This document shows, piece after piece, positions 13,600 through 26,715 of a stretch of DNA of 64,000 nucleotides (the stretch's first letter is position 1; each line of letters begins with the position of its first letter). A model generated the notes under the pieces. It searched no databases, was not told where the DNA came from, and saw only the letters and a list, made by a program, of their open reading frames with translations. Source of the stretch: Ridgeia piscesae (taxonomy: Eukaryota > Annelida > Polychaeta > Sabellida > Siboglinidae); contig JAODUO010000624.1 in NCBI GenBank assembly GCA_025642075.2, forward strand, positions 180,001 to 244,000. Reading direction: 5' to 3'. The translations under genes and the position numbers were made by a program.

Positions 13600-16330
13600 G
13601 AGAAACACGTTCGCCATTTGTACCCAAGACGCTAAAGAGACATCGTTCATATGCGTGTCCCGAATTAGGAATGACAGGATATGTAATGTTTAGGAAAGAT
13701 AGATTAGGAAGAAGGGGGCGGAGTTATTTTATATATATTAAAGAATCCATCCAGGCTTATGAAATAAAACTAGAAAAAGAAGCAGAATGTGAAGAAGCTG
13801 TCTGGTGTAACATAGTTACAGAAAACTCAACATTAACTGTTGGGTTAGTGTATCGGAGTCCAAACATAAGCATAGAAGAGAATGAAAAAATACATAACGC
13901 TATCAAAGAAGTGAGTAAACGGCACTGTATTATTATGGGGGATTTTAACCATGGGCATATACAGTGGACATCTCTACAGAGTACCGGGAGAGAGGATCAA
14001 GAGTTTTTAAATTTAGTTCAAGATACTTTCCTTTCTCAACATGTGTTAGAAGCAACCAGGGGCGAGAATGTATTAGACATAGTATTGAGCTCACAGAAGG
14101 AATTTGTTGATAATGTCAAGATATGTGAGTCACTTGGGTGTAGTGATCACAACCAGATACATTTTATCATCAAAGTAAAGGGAGAACGGAATAGAAAAAT
14201 AAGGTACAGGAAAAAATTTCACAAAGGAAGATATAAGGACATGAAGGAATATTTAGCACAGATAGACTGGAATAAAACACTGAAGAATAAGACAGCAACA
14301 GAATGCTGGAATATTTTAAAGAGTGAAATTGACTGCGTCGTTGACAAATTTGTTCCGTTGAAAAAACAGGGGAAACGGTCAAAGAAGAAACACTTATCGA
14401 AGGAAGCCATTAGAAAAATCAAGTACAAGCAAATGATGTGGAAGAGATATAGACATACTGGAAGTGAAGAAGACTATAGCATTTATAAAGAAGCACTTAA
14501 TCAAGCTACAGCTGAAATTAGAAATTCAAAGAGAAGCTACGAACAAAAAATTGCTTTTAATATAAAACATGACAGCAAGAGTTTTTATGCGTATGTTCGA
14601 TGTAAACAGAAAGTTCAGGATAAGGTCGGTCCTCTAGAAGGTAGTGATGGAAACATAATAACAGAGGGATTCTTAATGGCAGAAAACCTAAATGAGTACT
14701 TTAGTTCGGTGTTTACCAGGGAAGATATTAGTATATTACCAGTACTTGAGACTAAGTTCGAATGGAGAGAGTTTGACTATTTAGGACAACTGATTGTAAC
14801 CCCAACAATGGTAGCTATGAAAATAAGAGCTATGAAGGATAATAAATCACCTGGAGTGGATGAGATTCCTCCCAAATTACTACTGGAAATTGTAGAACAA
14901 ATCAGCATACCGCTTGCAACAGTGTTCAATTTGTCATTAGAGGAGGGAATAGTTCCGTTAGAATGGAAAGAAGCAAATATTATACCATTATTTAAAAAGG
15001 TTCGAGAAACAAGTCAGAGAACTATAGACCAGTGAGTTTAACATCGGTGATTTGCAAACTATTAGAAAGACTAATTAAAGATCACCTGGTTGATTTTCTT
15101 GTTAAAAATCAATTGATAAACCCATCTCAACATGGGTTTTTTAAACCGAGGTCATGCTTAACAAATATGTTATGTTTTTTGGAAGATGTCACAAAGTGGG
15201 TAGATGAGGGATCACCAGTAGATATAATCTATTTGGATTTAAAAAAAGCCTTTGACAAAGTGCCACACCAAAGACTACTACTTAAACTAAAGGCCCATGG
15301 CATAGGAAATGGTATGATCAACTGGATAGAAAAATGGCTTATTGATAGAAGACAAAGAGTAGTAGTTGATGGGGAGGTTTCAAACTAGAAATCGGTTTTG
15401 AGTGGAGTACCGCAGGGATCAGTACTGGGACCTATTTTATTCTTAATATATATCAATGATTTGGATGATGACATAACAAGCAAGGTGTTGAAGTTTGCGG
15501 ACGACACAAAAGTGTTTAGGAAAATTAAAAGTGATGCAGATAGACAGCATTTACAAGGTGATCTTAATAAGTTGATAGAATGGTCTGAGAAGTGGCAAAT
15601 GCTGTTTAATTTTGGAAAGTGTAAGTGCCTCCACACAGGACATGGGAATGAAGATGCACAATATACAATGGGTGGTACTGTACTAAATACTACCTTAAAG
15701 GAAAAGGACTTAGGGTTAACTATTAGTGCTGACATGAAGGTATCAGAGCAGTGTGGAATTGCAGCAGCGAAGGGAAACCAAATTATTGGATTAATTAGGC
15801 GAAATATAGTGTACAAAGAAAAAGAACTAATAATACCGCTGTATAAAACAATAGTTAGGCCTCACTCAAGGAGAGCAACCAAAATGATACCAAAACTCAG
15901 GAATATTAGTTATGAAATGCGTCTAAAAGAATGTGGTTTAACAACACTAAAAACCAGAAGATTGAGAGGAGATCAGATTGAGGTGTTTAAAATATTGAAT
16001 GGGTATGAAAATATTGACAGAAATATTGTTTTCACAGTCAAGGAAGAGAGAAGGACTAGAGGACATGGAGTTACATTAGCAAAGAAGCAGTGTAGACTAG
16101 ATATTAGAAAATGTTCATTTTCACAAAGAACAGTAAACGAATGGAACAGATTATCAGCTGATTGTGTAGGTGCTAGTAGTGTTAATATATTTAAAAATAA
16201 AATTGACATATACCTAAGACGGGCGGGGTATACTTAGATAGATAGGTTGGACTCTCGATAAGCCAAATGGCTTCCTAGTCCACCTGCCATCTAGAGTTGA
16301 ATCTCTAGGTGGCAATCTTGTTAAATCTTG
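13600..16330 (+). mobile_element. CR1/Jockey-like LINE, 5'-truncated and inactivated
   Basis: A partial endonuclease starts at about 13671 (MTGYVMFRKDR), with GDFNHGHIQW and SDHNQIHF catalytic-region motifs. Reverse transcriptase follows: SPGVDEIPPKLL, ENYRPVSLTS, YLDLKKAFDKVPHQ, SGVPQGSVLGPILF and FADDTK. The C-terminal end is SFSQRTVNEWNRLSADCV and YLRRAGY. Damage: a 1-base frameshift near 15000, a TAG at 15386-15388 (probably from TGG), and an in-frame loss of roughly 24 residues at about 15860, where IVRPH joins SRRATKMIP. The family normally has a longer segment there. The sequence after the stop at 16237 is taken as 3' UTR; no poly(A) tail is seen. Confidence 0.9.
13671..16237 (+). pseudogene. 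LINE ORF2 pseudogene (endonuclease and reverse transcriptase)
   Basis: Frames 13671-15035, 15032-15388 and 15398-16237 are consecutive pieces of one polyprotein, broken by a frameshift and a stop. Together they hold the nuclease C-terminal half, all RT palm motifs including FADD, and the C-terminal region. It lacks the nuclease N-terminus and part of the RT thumb, so it cannot make a working protein. Confidence 0.85.
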
Positions 16331-17802
16331 TTAAATATTCAGCATGTTGCGCCACCTAGCGTAAAAGGTGGTAACAAGAATAACCCACAAGATGGCCACA
16401 GTAACAATGGTAGGGGCTTCGTGCAACCCACCCACACAGAAATGCCCGTTTGTGGTTTTCTCTAACTGCAAGCAGGTTATGGTTGGTGTTAGGTTGAAGT
16501 TTAGGATTAGAATGAAGCTACTTTCGACAAAATCCACATGCGTTTGTTTGTGGATGGATAGCAAATACCTATACACTCATATAGACTAATGTAATAATAC
16601 GTTGCACATCGACATTTCGCCCGTGACGACACGTTTTAATACAAGACAGATTAACTAGAGCGGCCGTATGAAATCACGCAGGTGGTAAGGTATACTTTGT
16701 GTGGGGGGACTTGTTATTTATTTACGGTTACAGTTGTGGTTTATTTACGCGTGCGGTGGTGTTTTGTTTATTCCAGCGGTCGCTGCGTCCTTAGATGTTG
16801 CCGATTTGTCATTGTAGTACATATTTTATTTATCTACTAGAGCTATCGGAAGTAATAAGTCTAACTGAGCCGGAAGAGGATGGAGTGACCACAAATATGA
16901 TAAATTATTCAATTGTGACACGTTCCTTTTAACGCGTAGACCAAAAATACATAGCAAAAAATACGTCTCAGTCTGTTTCCAATTAGGCCCTACTTTCATC
17001 TTTAGGTTTTTTTATTCAAATTTTTTACCAACTTAGCTCAATGTAGTTGCGTAAGATGTGAAATGAAAATGATCTAGAGGAACGTCACATGAAATCGGGT
17101 GTGCTGATGAAAAGCAATCCGAAATTATGACTCTCGTGTCTGTTAGTTAGATATGACGAAAACAAACTGAAAGCTGTACCATATACAGTACACCATACAC
17201 CAATGATATGCGATTTATGAGAATGACTTGATCAACAGGATCAAGGATACCTCAGTTCACCTCGGCTCATTACGGACGAAGCCACCTGAGAAATGACAAT
17301 CACAAACTGCGTAAGAGCAAACAGGATTTCAACCGAGGCGCAGGTGACTACTGGCCGTTAATCGGCACCAATCAAATAGTTAGATTTATGCACCCGTTCA
17401 ACGTAATTAATATGCATTGAAAATTGGTTTCCATTGACTCGTATGTAAGTGTTTACCTGGTCGTGAGTGCGATAAGTTGCCGAACGCGGCAGATCACAAA
17501 CAAACATGGAACGTGACAGTCAGTGCAGCAGAAGAACAACGCGCGTGTGATCGACGAGGTTGACAGAGTGTCGTAAGGAAGACCCGCTCATAAACACGAC
17601 GTAGTAACTGGGCTACAGCCGGGTGTGTTTGAACAATGGCCTATCGTGCTGCTCTAAAATGCATTCTTCGTTGGTTATGAATGTTTTATTAAATAATGCA
17701 AACAAATTTAAAGGGCTGAAATAATATGAAAATATGAATATGAAAAGTCATGTTTTCTCATTTTACGAATGAGCAACCCAGCGAACATGCAATCAAATAA
17801 AC
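16331..17802. other. No gene seen
   Basis: AT-rich unique DNA between the LINE and the tetranucleotide array. Short frames only. Confidence 0.5.
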
Positions 17803-18093
17803 GAACGAACGAACGAACGAACGAACGAACGAACGAACGAACGAACGAACGAACGAACGAACGAACGAACGAACGAACGAACGAACGAACGAACGAACGA
17901 ACGAACGAACGAACGAACGAACGAACGAACGAACGAACGAACGAACGAACGAACGAACGAACGAACGAACGAACGAACGAACGAACGAACGAACGAACGA
18001 ACGAACGAACGAACGAACGAACGAACGAACGAACGAACGAACGAACGAACGAACGAACGAACGAACGAACGAACGAACGAACGAACGAACGAA
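17803..18093. repeat. (ACGA)n tetranucleotide array, about 73 copies
   Basis: This is an uninterrupted acga/cgaa repeat of about 290 bases with no variant unit seen, which suggests recent expansion. The NERT and RSFV frames are artefacts. Confidence 0.97.
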
Positions 18094-19015
18094 TATGGAA
18101 CAATTATCATATTAATTATACAAGTAGTTTGCGAGTATCAGATGAGTTGAACTCGGTTATAATTTTTCATCTATAATGATTTATGTGGTTTAGACAAATG
18201 TTGTTGATGACGATTACATTAATATATTCATACTTGAACACATGGTAACTATGCAGTGTGATACATGGTTGACGTGACGAAGTCACACTTCATGATTTCG
18301 CCTCCTATCAATTAAACAAGCAATAACGTCAAATCCATTATGCAATATATAAGACGCTCAAGCAAATGTATTGGTTATGATAAGTCGTCGAGTTATCGAA
18401 TCTCTTCGAAATGACCGACGTTGCAAAATTAATACGTTTGTGTTACGGACCGTATTTCCTTTGGAATTAGCATTCTATATCTCTCTTATTGGGAACCGTG
18501 GGTGCCAATATTTTGGTTAGGAAGAACATTTTGTTGTCGTGCAAAATGCTCGCAAAAACTAACTTCCTCCTCCTTATTCAACAACTTCCATCGGTGACAG
18601 GAACGAACACAGGGGGGGAGTAGCTTCTTGTAACAACACGAGGACACATTCAAAAGGTTTATGGAGGCACGTAAATGAGCTCATTCAGAAAGGTCTAGGG
18701 GCATGTCAAATGTCAATTAATGCTCTAGGGGGCAGACCCCCTGGATCGGCCTGTGGATTATGTCATGCGTCGTGGATCATAAAATTATAGGCGATTTCCA
18801 AAAAAAGACCTAATTAAAACCCGGATTCATTGTAACCGTGACAATTATTAGCTAGCCGCGTCGACTTCATTGATTAGATAATTTAGAGTTCCCGTGTATC
18901 AGAGTTAGTAAGTGTCTTGCATGTTAACATGTAGGGCTTAATTGTGTCACCTTGTCTGCAGCCGATAGTCAATAATGTATACAGCTTCATAGTGCGTCGG
19001 CAACTGTAAAGGAAG
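18094..19015. other. No gene seen
   Basis: AT-rich unique DNA up to the left end of the inverted-repeat element. Confidence 0.5.
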
Positions 19016-20075
19016 CATATTTTTGGGAATAATCTTGGCAACAGGTTTTAAAATCATCTAAATAGTATATAGAACGTAAAAACCCTAGTTGCCATTTTTT
19101 TATTTGGTCCCATAGTGATTTAGCGGCCATTTTAAAAATGGCCGCCACATTTTATTTTATAATTGTGGTATGTGGATATATGTTCTACGAGACAAAAATG
19201 TCAGAAAATTAATGTTTGGAATGTTCTCCCTTACGCGTCCACCATTTTTAAAGATGTCGGTCGTCAATACAAATGTCACAATATCTCAAAACTACAACAC
19301 AATAAGCAGTAGTGTTGATGACATTGGATAGCTTGGTGGATAGCGATATAAATCCAATGTACATTTTACCTTCACTAACATTCATATATCCGCCATTGCT
19401 AAAGATGGCGTCCGGCTCAATTATTTACCCATATCTTAAGAACTACGTAATCTAGAGCCAACAAAATGATGGCAGGGTGTAAGGTTTTTAGATATGATTA
19501 TTTAAATTCTATTACTTTTAACCTTTATTGACTTTCAAATATCCGCCATTTTGTAATACCCGCCATTTTATAAGATGGTTTCCGACAAAATATACTATTT
19601 TCACAGCTGAAGTTGAGGTGTAAGAGTATTTTTAGAAGCGTTGATATGTTGTATTACGTTTTAATTTCAAAGACATTAAAATCTCTGCCATTGCTAAAAA
19701 TAGCGCCCACCAAATCATATTATTTACAAATCTTCAGAGAGCCTATGATATTCTGTGTCGTAATATCTACGTATCATCGAAATTTGAAGCTGTTTGTTTT
19801 GAAGGGTTTTCAGGCGACGTTTTTAAAGATGTTATCTAGATATTCTGTATAACGGACGGCCAATTCAAATTATTAAAAACAAACAATCCATACAACTCCC
19901 GAGCTGTCCCCCTCCCCCCCGACGGTCACCGACACTGCCCTATGCAACCTGTCATGTAGCCACACTTGACGATCATGGACATGCACCAAAATTAGAAAGA
20001 TTTTTAATGCATAGCTAGCTGCACTGCGTCAGCTGCAAAACTGGACCACTACTGAATTATGGAGCTGGTGTTTCC

Positions 20076-20985
20076 TTGGTTTGCACTAACAACAATCGGC
20101 CACCCTGCTGGTGCTATCCAGGCTCCAGAGATTTGGGGATGATTGGGTCTAAGACTACATCCCGTGATCAAACATTCGTCTGCACATGTGCTCGTCTTGT
20201 GTGTTCCAACCATGCACCATGGGTACGTGGGAGTTTGTTTAATCCTTGTTCATGTCTCAGTAATTTGAAAAGTACCACCAGACGTTTTTCACATGGGTAA
20301 TGTAGAGCCATCCAGGGCATAATGGTGTGCACAAGAACTCTTCAAAGCCCTTGACCACTTCAGTGGACTGTTCTGCTGCTTCTGCAAATCCAGCCAGTGC
20401 AGCAAGTACAGTTGAGAAAGATGGAAGAAATGCCGTGAAGCTGCTACCCAAGTGTCGATCCCAGCGAAGAGCCAAGAGCACGATATCATGTTTGGAGTAT
20501 AGGTAGACTATTAATTTGTTTCTGCAACTTCCACAATCATGCGACTGTTTGCTTCTTTTGGTATACTCACACCTGTAGACACAGGGCAGTCGGAGTTTGT
20601 CTTGACATCATTGCGTGTCATGATCACCAGGTTCTCAGCAGTTCTCGTGTCGACATTTTGACGTTGACGTTGACGTTGACGTTGACGTTGACGTTGACGT
20701 TGACGTTGACGTTGACGTTGACGTTGACGTTGACGTTGACGTTGACGTTGACGTTGACGTTGACGTTGACGTTGACGTTGACGTTGACGTTGACGTTGAC
20801 GTTGACTCATCTACTATGTTGGATCGAATTCCCTTAGAATTGCCTCTGCACGATGTTGATTCCTTCGATGAGGATACTTTCGTATAACTGTGAAATATAA
20901 CCTTCATTTGGTCATGACCTCTAACTTTTGATTGGATGAGCTTAACATATGATTTGTCATCGTGGACAGCCACCAACACCCTGCA
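20076..20985 (-). pseudogene. Decayed unidentified coding region inside the inverted-repeat element
   Basis: Several - strand frames look protein-like: VLVAVHDDKSYVKLIQSKV at about 20975, TRTAENLVIMTRNDVKTNSD near 20640, LALRWDRHLGSSFTAFLPSF at about 20475 running to ITHVKNVWWYFSNY. A hexanucleotide array interrupts them and stops separate them. I recognise no transposase motif. It may be the remnant of the element's own gene. Confidence 0.3.
20658..20806. repeat. (TTGACG)n hexanucleotide, about 25 copies
   Basis: The array is perfect or near perfect. It lies within the interior of the inverted-repeat element and inside possible coding sequence, where it would add a Ser-Thr or Arg-Gln run. 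Confidence 0.97.
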
Positions 20986-22486
20986 CGGCTGTTATTCCAT
21001 CGACTATGAGACAGCATCTCGATCGGATGGATTTATATAATAGCTTATGGGGTTGTGCCACTTTTGGCCTGCACAATATTCTCCAGCAAATGTTACTTTG
21101 TCATTTGTTAGATGGGTAAATTTATTTGGTTCCATCACCATTTTTGTATGCAAATTCTTAAGTGCCAATTATTGCTTTCAAGTCAAATCTTCTTTTGAAA
21201 ACGTGTTATAGCTAGCATCCTGGGAAAAAGTTGTGACGTTGCCTTCAGAATCTCAGTTTCTGAGCCATCTTTCTATTCCATCTACTTTGCAGTTACACTC
21301 TACGACAGCAAGATTTCCTTTGTCATCTTAGTAGTGCTTATCATATGATTGTCAAGTGAAAACGTTTTATGAAACTTTCCAGAAGACAGGCGAAAGTTTG
21401 TAGAAGACAGTTTTCATGCGTTAAAGCCAAGATGCGCTTCACAATGCCGTGCAATTGCAGAGGATGTTGGATAGTGTGGGGAGGGGGTCGATGAACATTT
21501 TGGGAGTTTTCAATATGCTATGGCATAATTTTGAAATAAATAAACCAATGTTTGAATTGGCCAACTCTGTCCGATTCGACGATATGTAGATTATAAGACA
21601 TAGGGATAAAAGGTCTCTTAAGATACAGGAATAATACTGTTTGATGGGGCCATCTTTTAGAATGACGGATACAACACATAATTACTTCTAAAACATTGTA
21701 CTTTGACATCAACTTTTGGTCTCTAAGCCACGTAGTCCTTAGCTGTAGATATAATAATGTTATAGATTGTGTCGGGCGCCATCTTAAAAAATGGCGGATA
21801 TTACAAAATGGCGGATATTTAAAAGTCAATAAAGGTTCAAAGTAATAAAATAAAAACCTTACATCTTACCGTCAATTGTTTGGCTCTAGATTACGTAGTT
21901 CTCAAGATATGGGCAAATGGCTGAGCCGAACGCCATCTTTAAAAATGGCGCATATATGAATGTTAATGAAGGTAAAATATACATTGGCGTATATCGCTAT
22001 TCACCAAGCTATCCAGTGCAATTAACATTACTGCTCAATATGATGTAGTTTTGAGATATTGTGACAGTTGTATTGACGACCGCCATCTTTTAAAATGGCG
22101 GACGCGTAAGGGAGAACATTCCAAAAATTGATTATTTGTAATCTTTGTCCCATAGAACATATATACACATACCACAATTATTTGTCTATATGAAACAGTT
22201 ATTAACACACGGCGAAATAAAATCTGGCGGCCATATTTAAAATGGCCGCTAAATTACTATGGGACCAAATAAAAAAAATGGCAACAAGGGTTTTTAAGTT
22301 CTATATACTATTTAGATGATTTTAAAACCTGTTGCCAAGATTATACCCAAAAACATGATAAGATTGAATTATTTGACATTTATCGACGGACTATCAAAGT
22401 GGAAGACGGTAAGCATCGCATTTACCATTCTAAAGACATAACGTTTCAATGTGAATGAAAACGCTCGCAAGCACTCACGCATACAG

Positions 22487-22489
22487 AGC

Positions 22490-22568
<79 letters not shown>

Positions 22569-22569
22569 A
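22487..22569. repeat. (GA)n microsatellite
   Basis: About 80 bases of GA dinucleotide with one interruption near 22556, just outside the right end of the inverted-repeat element. Confidence 0.95.
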
Positions 22570-23318
22570 GCGATTATTCTTTCGCAAAAGCACTGAAGAT
22601 GTCTTTAAATCGTCTGATGGTTTGCCGAGTTAGGTTGTGGACTTCGTCGTTGATAATACGACATAAGATGTGCAGGATTTTTGCTGTAGCATACCATGTC
22701 CATGGCATTTTCTGTGTAGGTCAGTTGTACCTGTCCGTGTCTGACAGGCGTGAAAGAATACAGATGTCACAAAGGAGTGCGTCAAGATGAATTTAGATTT
22801 GAACATTGTCGGTCCAAGTGGCTCCAGATTTTGTCAGCGGTGCTGTTTCAAGGCAGTCTTAGGTGGCTTAGACAGCTGATCTATGAATCTTGAATCTATA
22901 TCATCTTTGAAGCTTTTGCCCATTTGCTTTGATTTCACTTTTGATATCGCTTGGGTTGCTGGGGTTGCTGGTCATCAGCTTGGTTTTCTCGGCACCGATC
23001 TCCATTATCATTGCAACTCTACAGTGCGCATGCATGGGCTCATGGTAACCATATAGAGGCAAAGAAAAGTTTATATAAGAAACCATAGGTATAGTAGATA
23101 CCAATATCTACTTCTTTTTCAAATGAATCTCAAGTTGACCAACACTAAAATTGCGTTAATGCTCGCTATGGTGGCTCCTCGCAGTGGACCTTTCAAAATG
23201 TAACATTCGTATCGTGGCGCCACCTGCTGTACTCTTCGCAAAATCCTAGCGGAGACGAACAAGTAACTGAATCAAAACACATCCGGAATGTATCGAGGTG
23301 TTGACGCAACTCAACAAG
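22570..23318. other. ALG2 upstream region
   Basis: No exon or clear TATA box. The last 120 bases before the ATG are CpG-containing and probably hold the ALG2 promoter and 5' UTR. Confidence 0.4.
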
Positions 23319-26300
23319 ATGGTTCGTGTTGTTTTTCTGCATCCTGATCTGGGAATCGGTGGCGCCGAGCGGGCAGTTATCGACGCCGCCCTAGCACTCA
23401 AATCCAGTAGTCATAGCGTAGAATTTGTGACAGCTCATCACGACCCTGATCACTGTTTCCCTGAGACACGCGACGGGACCGTGAAAGTGACAGCGGTCGG
23501 GGACTGGCTTCCTCGCAGCGTACTCGGTCGTTTCTACGCGCTATGTGCCTACTTACGAATGATCTACGCTGCAATTTACCTCGTGTTTTTCAGCCGAATA
23601 AAATACGACGTGGTGTTCTGCGACCAGATATCAGCCTGTATACCCGTGTTGCGAGTTGGCAGGGCCAAAGTGCTGTTCTACTGCCACTTCCCCGACATGT
23701 TGCTAACCCAGAGGCGCAGCTTCCTCAAGCGTCTGTACCGAGCTCCAATAGACCGACTGGAGGAGTTGACGACAGGGATGGCCCACGTTGTTCTCGTCAA
23801 CAGTAAATTTACAGGTAAAATGTATACAGTATGGTACAGGTAGTTGTATGCAGCGTGGTACAGGTAAAGTTCTATGCACTGTGCAGTACGACACCGATAC
23901 AGTTGTATGCAGTGTGATACTAATAAAGTTTAATGCAGTGCAATACTGGTAAAGTTGTATGGAATGCGATACATGATGTACAGGTAACGTTGAATGCAAT
24001 GCAATACAGGTAAAAGTGTTATACAGTTTGATACAGGTAAAGTTGAATGCAGTGCCCTGTATGTAAAGTTGAATGCAGTGTGATACAGGTAAATTTTAAT
24101 CCTGTATAGTGTAGGCTTTTTGATTTATTACTTTTTGCCTTTAGCTTCTTTATGCAGGGATTTTAATATATGGATACGTGTATGGCACATTGTAAATGTT
24201 TCAATAATGAACAACACATTCTGTGAAGTTGAACTATAAAAAACATCCAGTCCATTCCATAAATAATAATTTGTAAATGCTGGCATAATAAACGAAGTCC
24301 ATATTGTAAAGCCCAAATCATTTGACCTGATACTGATTGACTTGAGCATTGTTATTGTTTTAGCTGACATCTTTCACGAGACCTTCCGATCGTTGCAATA
24401 TATCAAGCCACAGGTGGTCTATCCAATACCCAACTTCACGGCCCTGGACCAGCCTGCCGACAACCAACTGCCTGACAACGTCCTGGCAACCACAGCAAAC
24501 ATTAACACCATCTTCCTCTCCATTAACAGATACGAGCGGAAAAAGAATCTCCCATTAGCACTTCATGCACTTGGTGAGTAGGTGGAGTGCTCATTAAATT
24601 ACATGTTTGTCAATGATGAGGTTATTTGATATGACTATGTTGCAGTCACATCACTATGCAGTCCTGTTGTCCTGTCATTTGGTGAAGGCCTCAACATGCT
24701 GTTTCCAGATCTGCCTGTCTTGCTAGAACATTTGCCGTCGTAAGGTTTCCAAGTGGGCATACACAATGTCCACCATTATCAACAGACTTATCATTATGTA
24801 GTTATATACTCTGTGTCCTAATTATGACATTTGGCATGTCAATGTTTACACAAATAGCCAGGCACAATTATTAAAATCTGTTTAAATTAAATCACACAAA
24901 ATATATTTTATGAGGTTAGTGTGGTTTTACAAAATGCATCAGGTGTTGGTGAAGTTACTTGAACATTTTATTATCACATAAATTACTTCATTTTTTAAAA
25001 TTAAAAATATGCATAAATAAAATAATATTTTTTTAGTAGTAAATAAGTACTTGTTGCAATAAAGATAAGTAAACCATTGTGTAAACTGTGGAACCTTGTT
25101 GATCTAAAATGTGAAAAGCCAGAATCATTACCATCCAGATATAATTTCATGAGAATATTGTTTTTAAATACTAACACTACACTACGATAATGTTCATGAC
25201 CAAGCCATTGCTGCGATTAGTGTCTGAACTAACGAGGTATAGTATAATAGTTCCGAGTATGCTCGAAATTTAATAACTTATGCTGTTTGAATCATATTGG
25301 TAGACTTATCCACTCTTTATAATGTTTCATTTTCAGCTAAATAAGATGACAGACAGTGTGCTTATAGTTTTACTTACCTCAAATTGGCCACACTTAGCAC
25401 AAGCATTGATATCTTACTGGATAATATTATATTAAATATGCCATTGATTACTTACTACAAATTAAAAACTATCAAAAGTAAAGAATAATGCTACACATTT
25501 GACTATAGAGCACAATTATATGAATCTATTATATGCTTATAATAGTAATAGTATGAATCACATGTAAGTTAACAATGCTCAGGGTCTTACTGTAGAACAA
25601 GGGTATTCACAGCTGTCATAATCGATTTGTAATTAAACAAATTGCACTTAAATTCACTTTTTTGCATTGATAAAATAGTGGGCAATGATTTTGAATATTG
25701 ATACTTTACGAAAAGTTTCATCTGTTGTTAAACAAACTGGCTTATTCCGTTGACTACATAATATTATATGACCCATTCAAATAACATAAATATTTCTGCA
25801 GCTACATGTTAGTTTCCCTTGCAGCCAAGCTGAAGGAGAGATGTGGCCTGGACGGGGTACAACTGATCATCGCCGGCGGCTACGATGACCGTGTGATGGA
25901 GAACAAGGAGCATTACTTGGAGCTGCGGATGTTGGCCGACTCTCTCAAGGTGCAGGCTCATGTGTCATATATGAGGTCATTCAGTGATGCTGAGAAACGA
26001 ACTCTCTTACACCATAGTACATGTCTACTATACACGCCGGACAAGGAACACTTTGGTATTGTCCCCGTTGAAGCCATGTACCTACAGTGTCCTGTGATTG
26101 CTGTGCGTAGTGGAGGACCACTGGAGACAGTCCTTGACGGACACACGGGTTATCTGTGCAGCCCGGAGGCAGACAGCTTTGCAGATGCCATGGAGAAGTT
26201 TGTCGTCGACCGGAAACTCGGAGCGAAACTGGGAAAGGCGGGGCGAGAACGGGTGATAGAGAAGTTCTCCTTTGAGACATTTACAAAGGAGTTAAATAGT

Positions 26301-26324
26301 ACAGTACTGGGACTGTGCCAGTGA
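23319..26324 (+). CDS. ALG2: ALG2, alpha-1,3/1,6-mannosyltransferase (3 exons, complete)
   Basis: Exons 23319-23814, 24364-24573 and 25825-26324 join in phase (1, 1) to 401 codons plus TGA; the human protein has 416. Known role: it adds the second and third mannoses (alpha-1,3 then alpha-1,6) to the dolichol-linked N-glycan precursor on the cytosolic face of the ER. Visible family motifs: [20 protein letters not shown] near the N-terminus, [12 protein letters not shown] and [12 protein letters not shown] late in exon 1, [15 protein letters not shown] in exon 2, and IIAGGYDDR plus the GT4 EX7E motif EHFGIVPVE in exon 3. I chose the ATG at 23319; the frame extends 7 codons upstream only to a GTG. 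A nearer-looking acceptor at 25801 breaks frame, whereas 25824 gives the expected HALAKLKER junction. No TATA box is evident. Intron 1 starts with tandem copies of its own donor site. Confidence 0.96.
23805..24095 (+). repeat. Tandem copies of the ALG2 exon 1 donor site
   Basis: The true junction is TTTACAG|GTAAAATG at 23814/23815. Downstream, tacag|gtaaag-like sites recur about every 24-28 bases, joined by gttgaatgcagtgtga: near 23837, 23862, 23952, 23983, 24010, 24040 and 24088, with intervening degraded units (tactg|gta, tatgta, actaata). There are ten or so units in all, several with consensus-quality GTAAAG or GTAACG donors. Confidence 0.85.
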
Positions 26325-26715
26325 TGAGGCAACTTTGGTGCTTGTGGATCTACTCAGGTTTTGTTCACTCTGTTACATTCTGACTGGCAGTTCAGGTTTG
26401 ATTGGGTAAATCCCACTCAGAAATGTTTGGATTGGCGTGGATATGGAATATTTTGTTAGACCATTTGGTTATACGTCCTGGTATTAGTTGACTATAAATC
26501 CAGAAAAAATGACTGAAAAAGATTGCTATTTACGTTAAAAAGCAGTAGGTGTATTGTGTGGGGTTATGGTGTAACTGGCAGTGGTGTAGAATATTCTATG
26601 TATCATATTTCACATCATTATCATTTACAATTTTTTTGGTGAGATGGCACATGGAATTATTAAAAACACTAATATCACAACATGTCCGCAATTTACTTTG
26701 TTCAACATATAAATA

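Larger units (their letters stand above)
19016..22357. mobile_element. 3.3-kb element with about 0.9-kb inverted terminal repeats
   Basis: The left arm (about 19016-19925) and right arm (about 21475-22357) are diverged inverted copies. Outer ends match as tttttggg-ataatcttggcaacagg; inner ends match as ggccaattcaaa and aactccc. Each arm is built of ~150-base subunits carrying a ccattttaaaaatgg-type palindrome (near 19130, 19241, 19391, 19551 and 19686, mirrored on the right). I found no clear target duplication. The interior has decayed frames I cannot assign. A DNA transposon or fold-back element is most likely. Confidence 0.75.

Noticed and set aside
25802..25824. Upstream acceptor tttctgcag at 25801 for ALG2 exon 3
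   Set aside because: It gives the wrong phase with the exon 2 donor; the acceptor at 25824 restores the frame and the conserved sequence.
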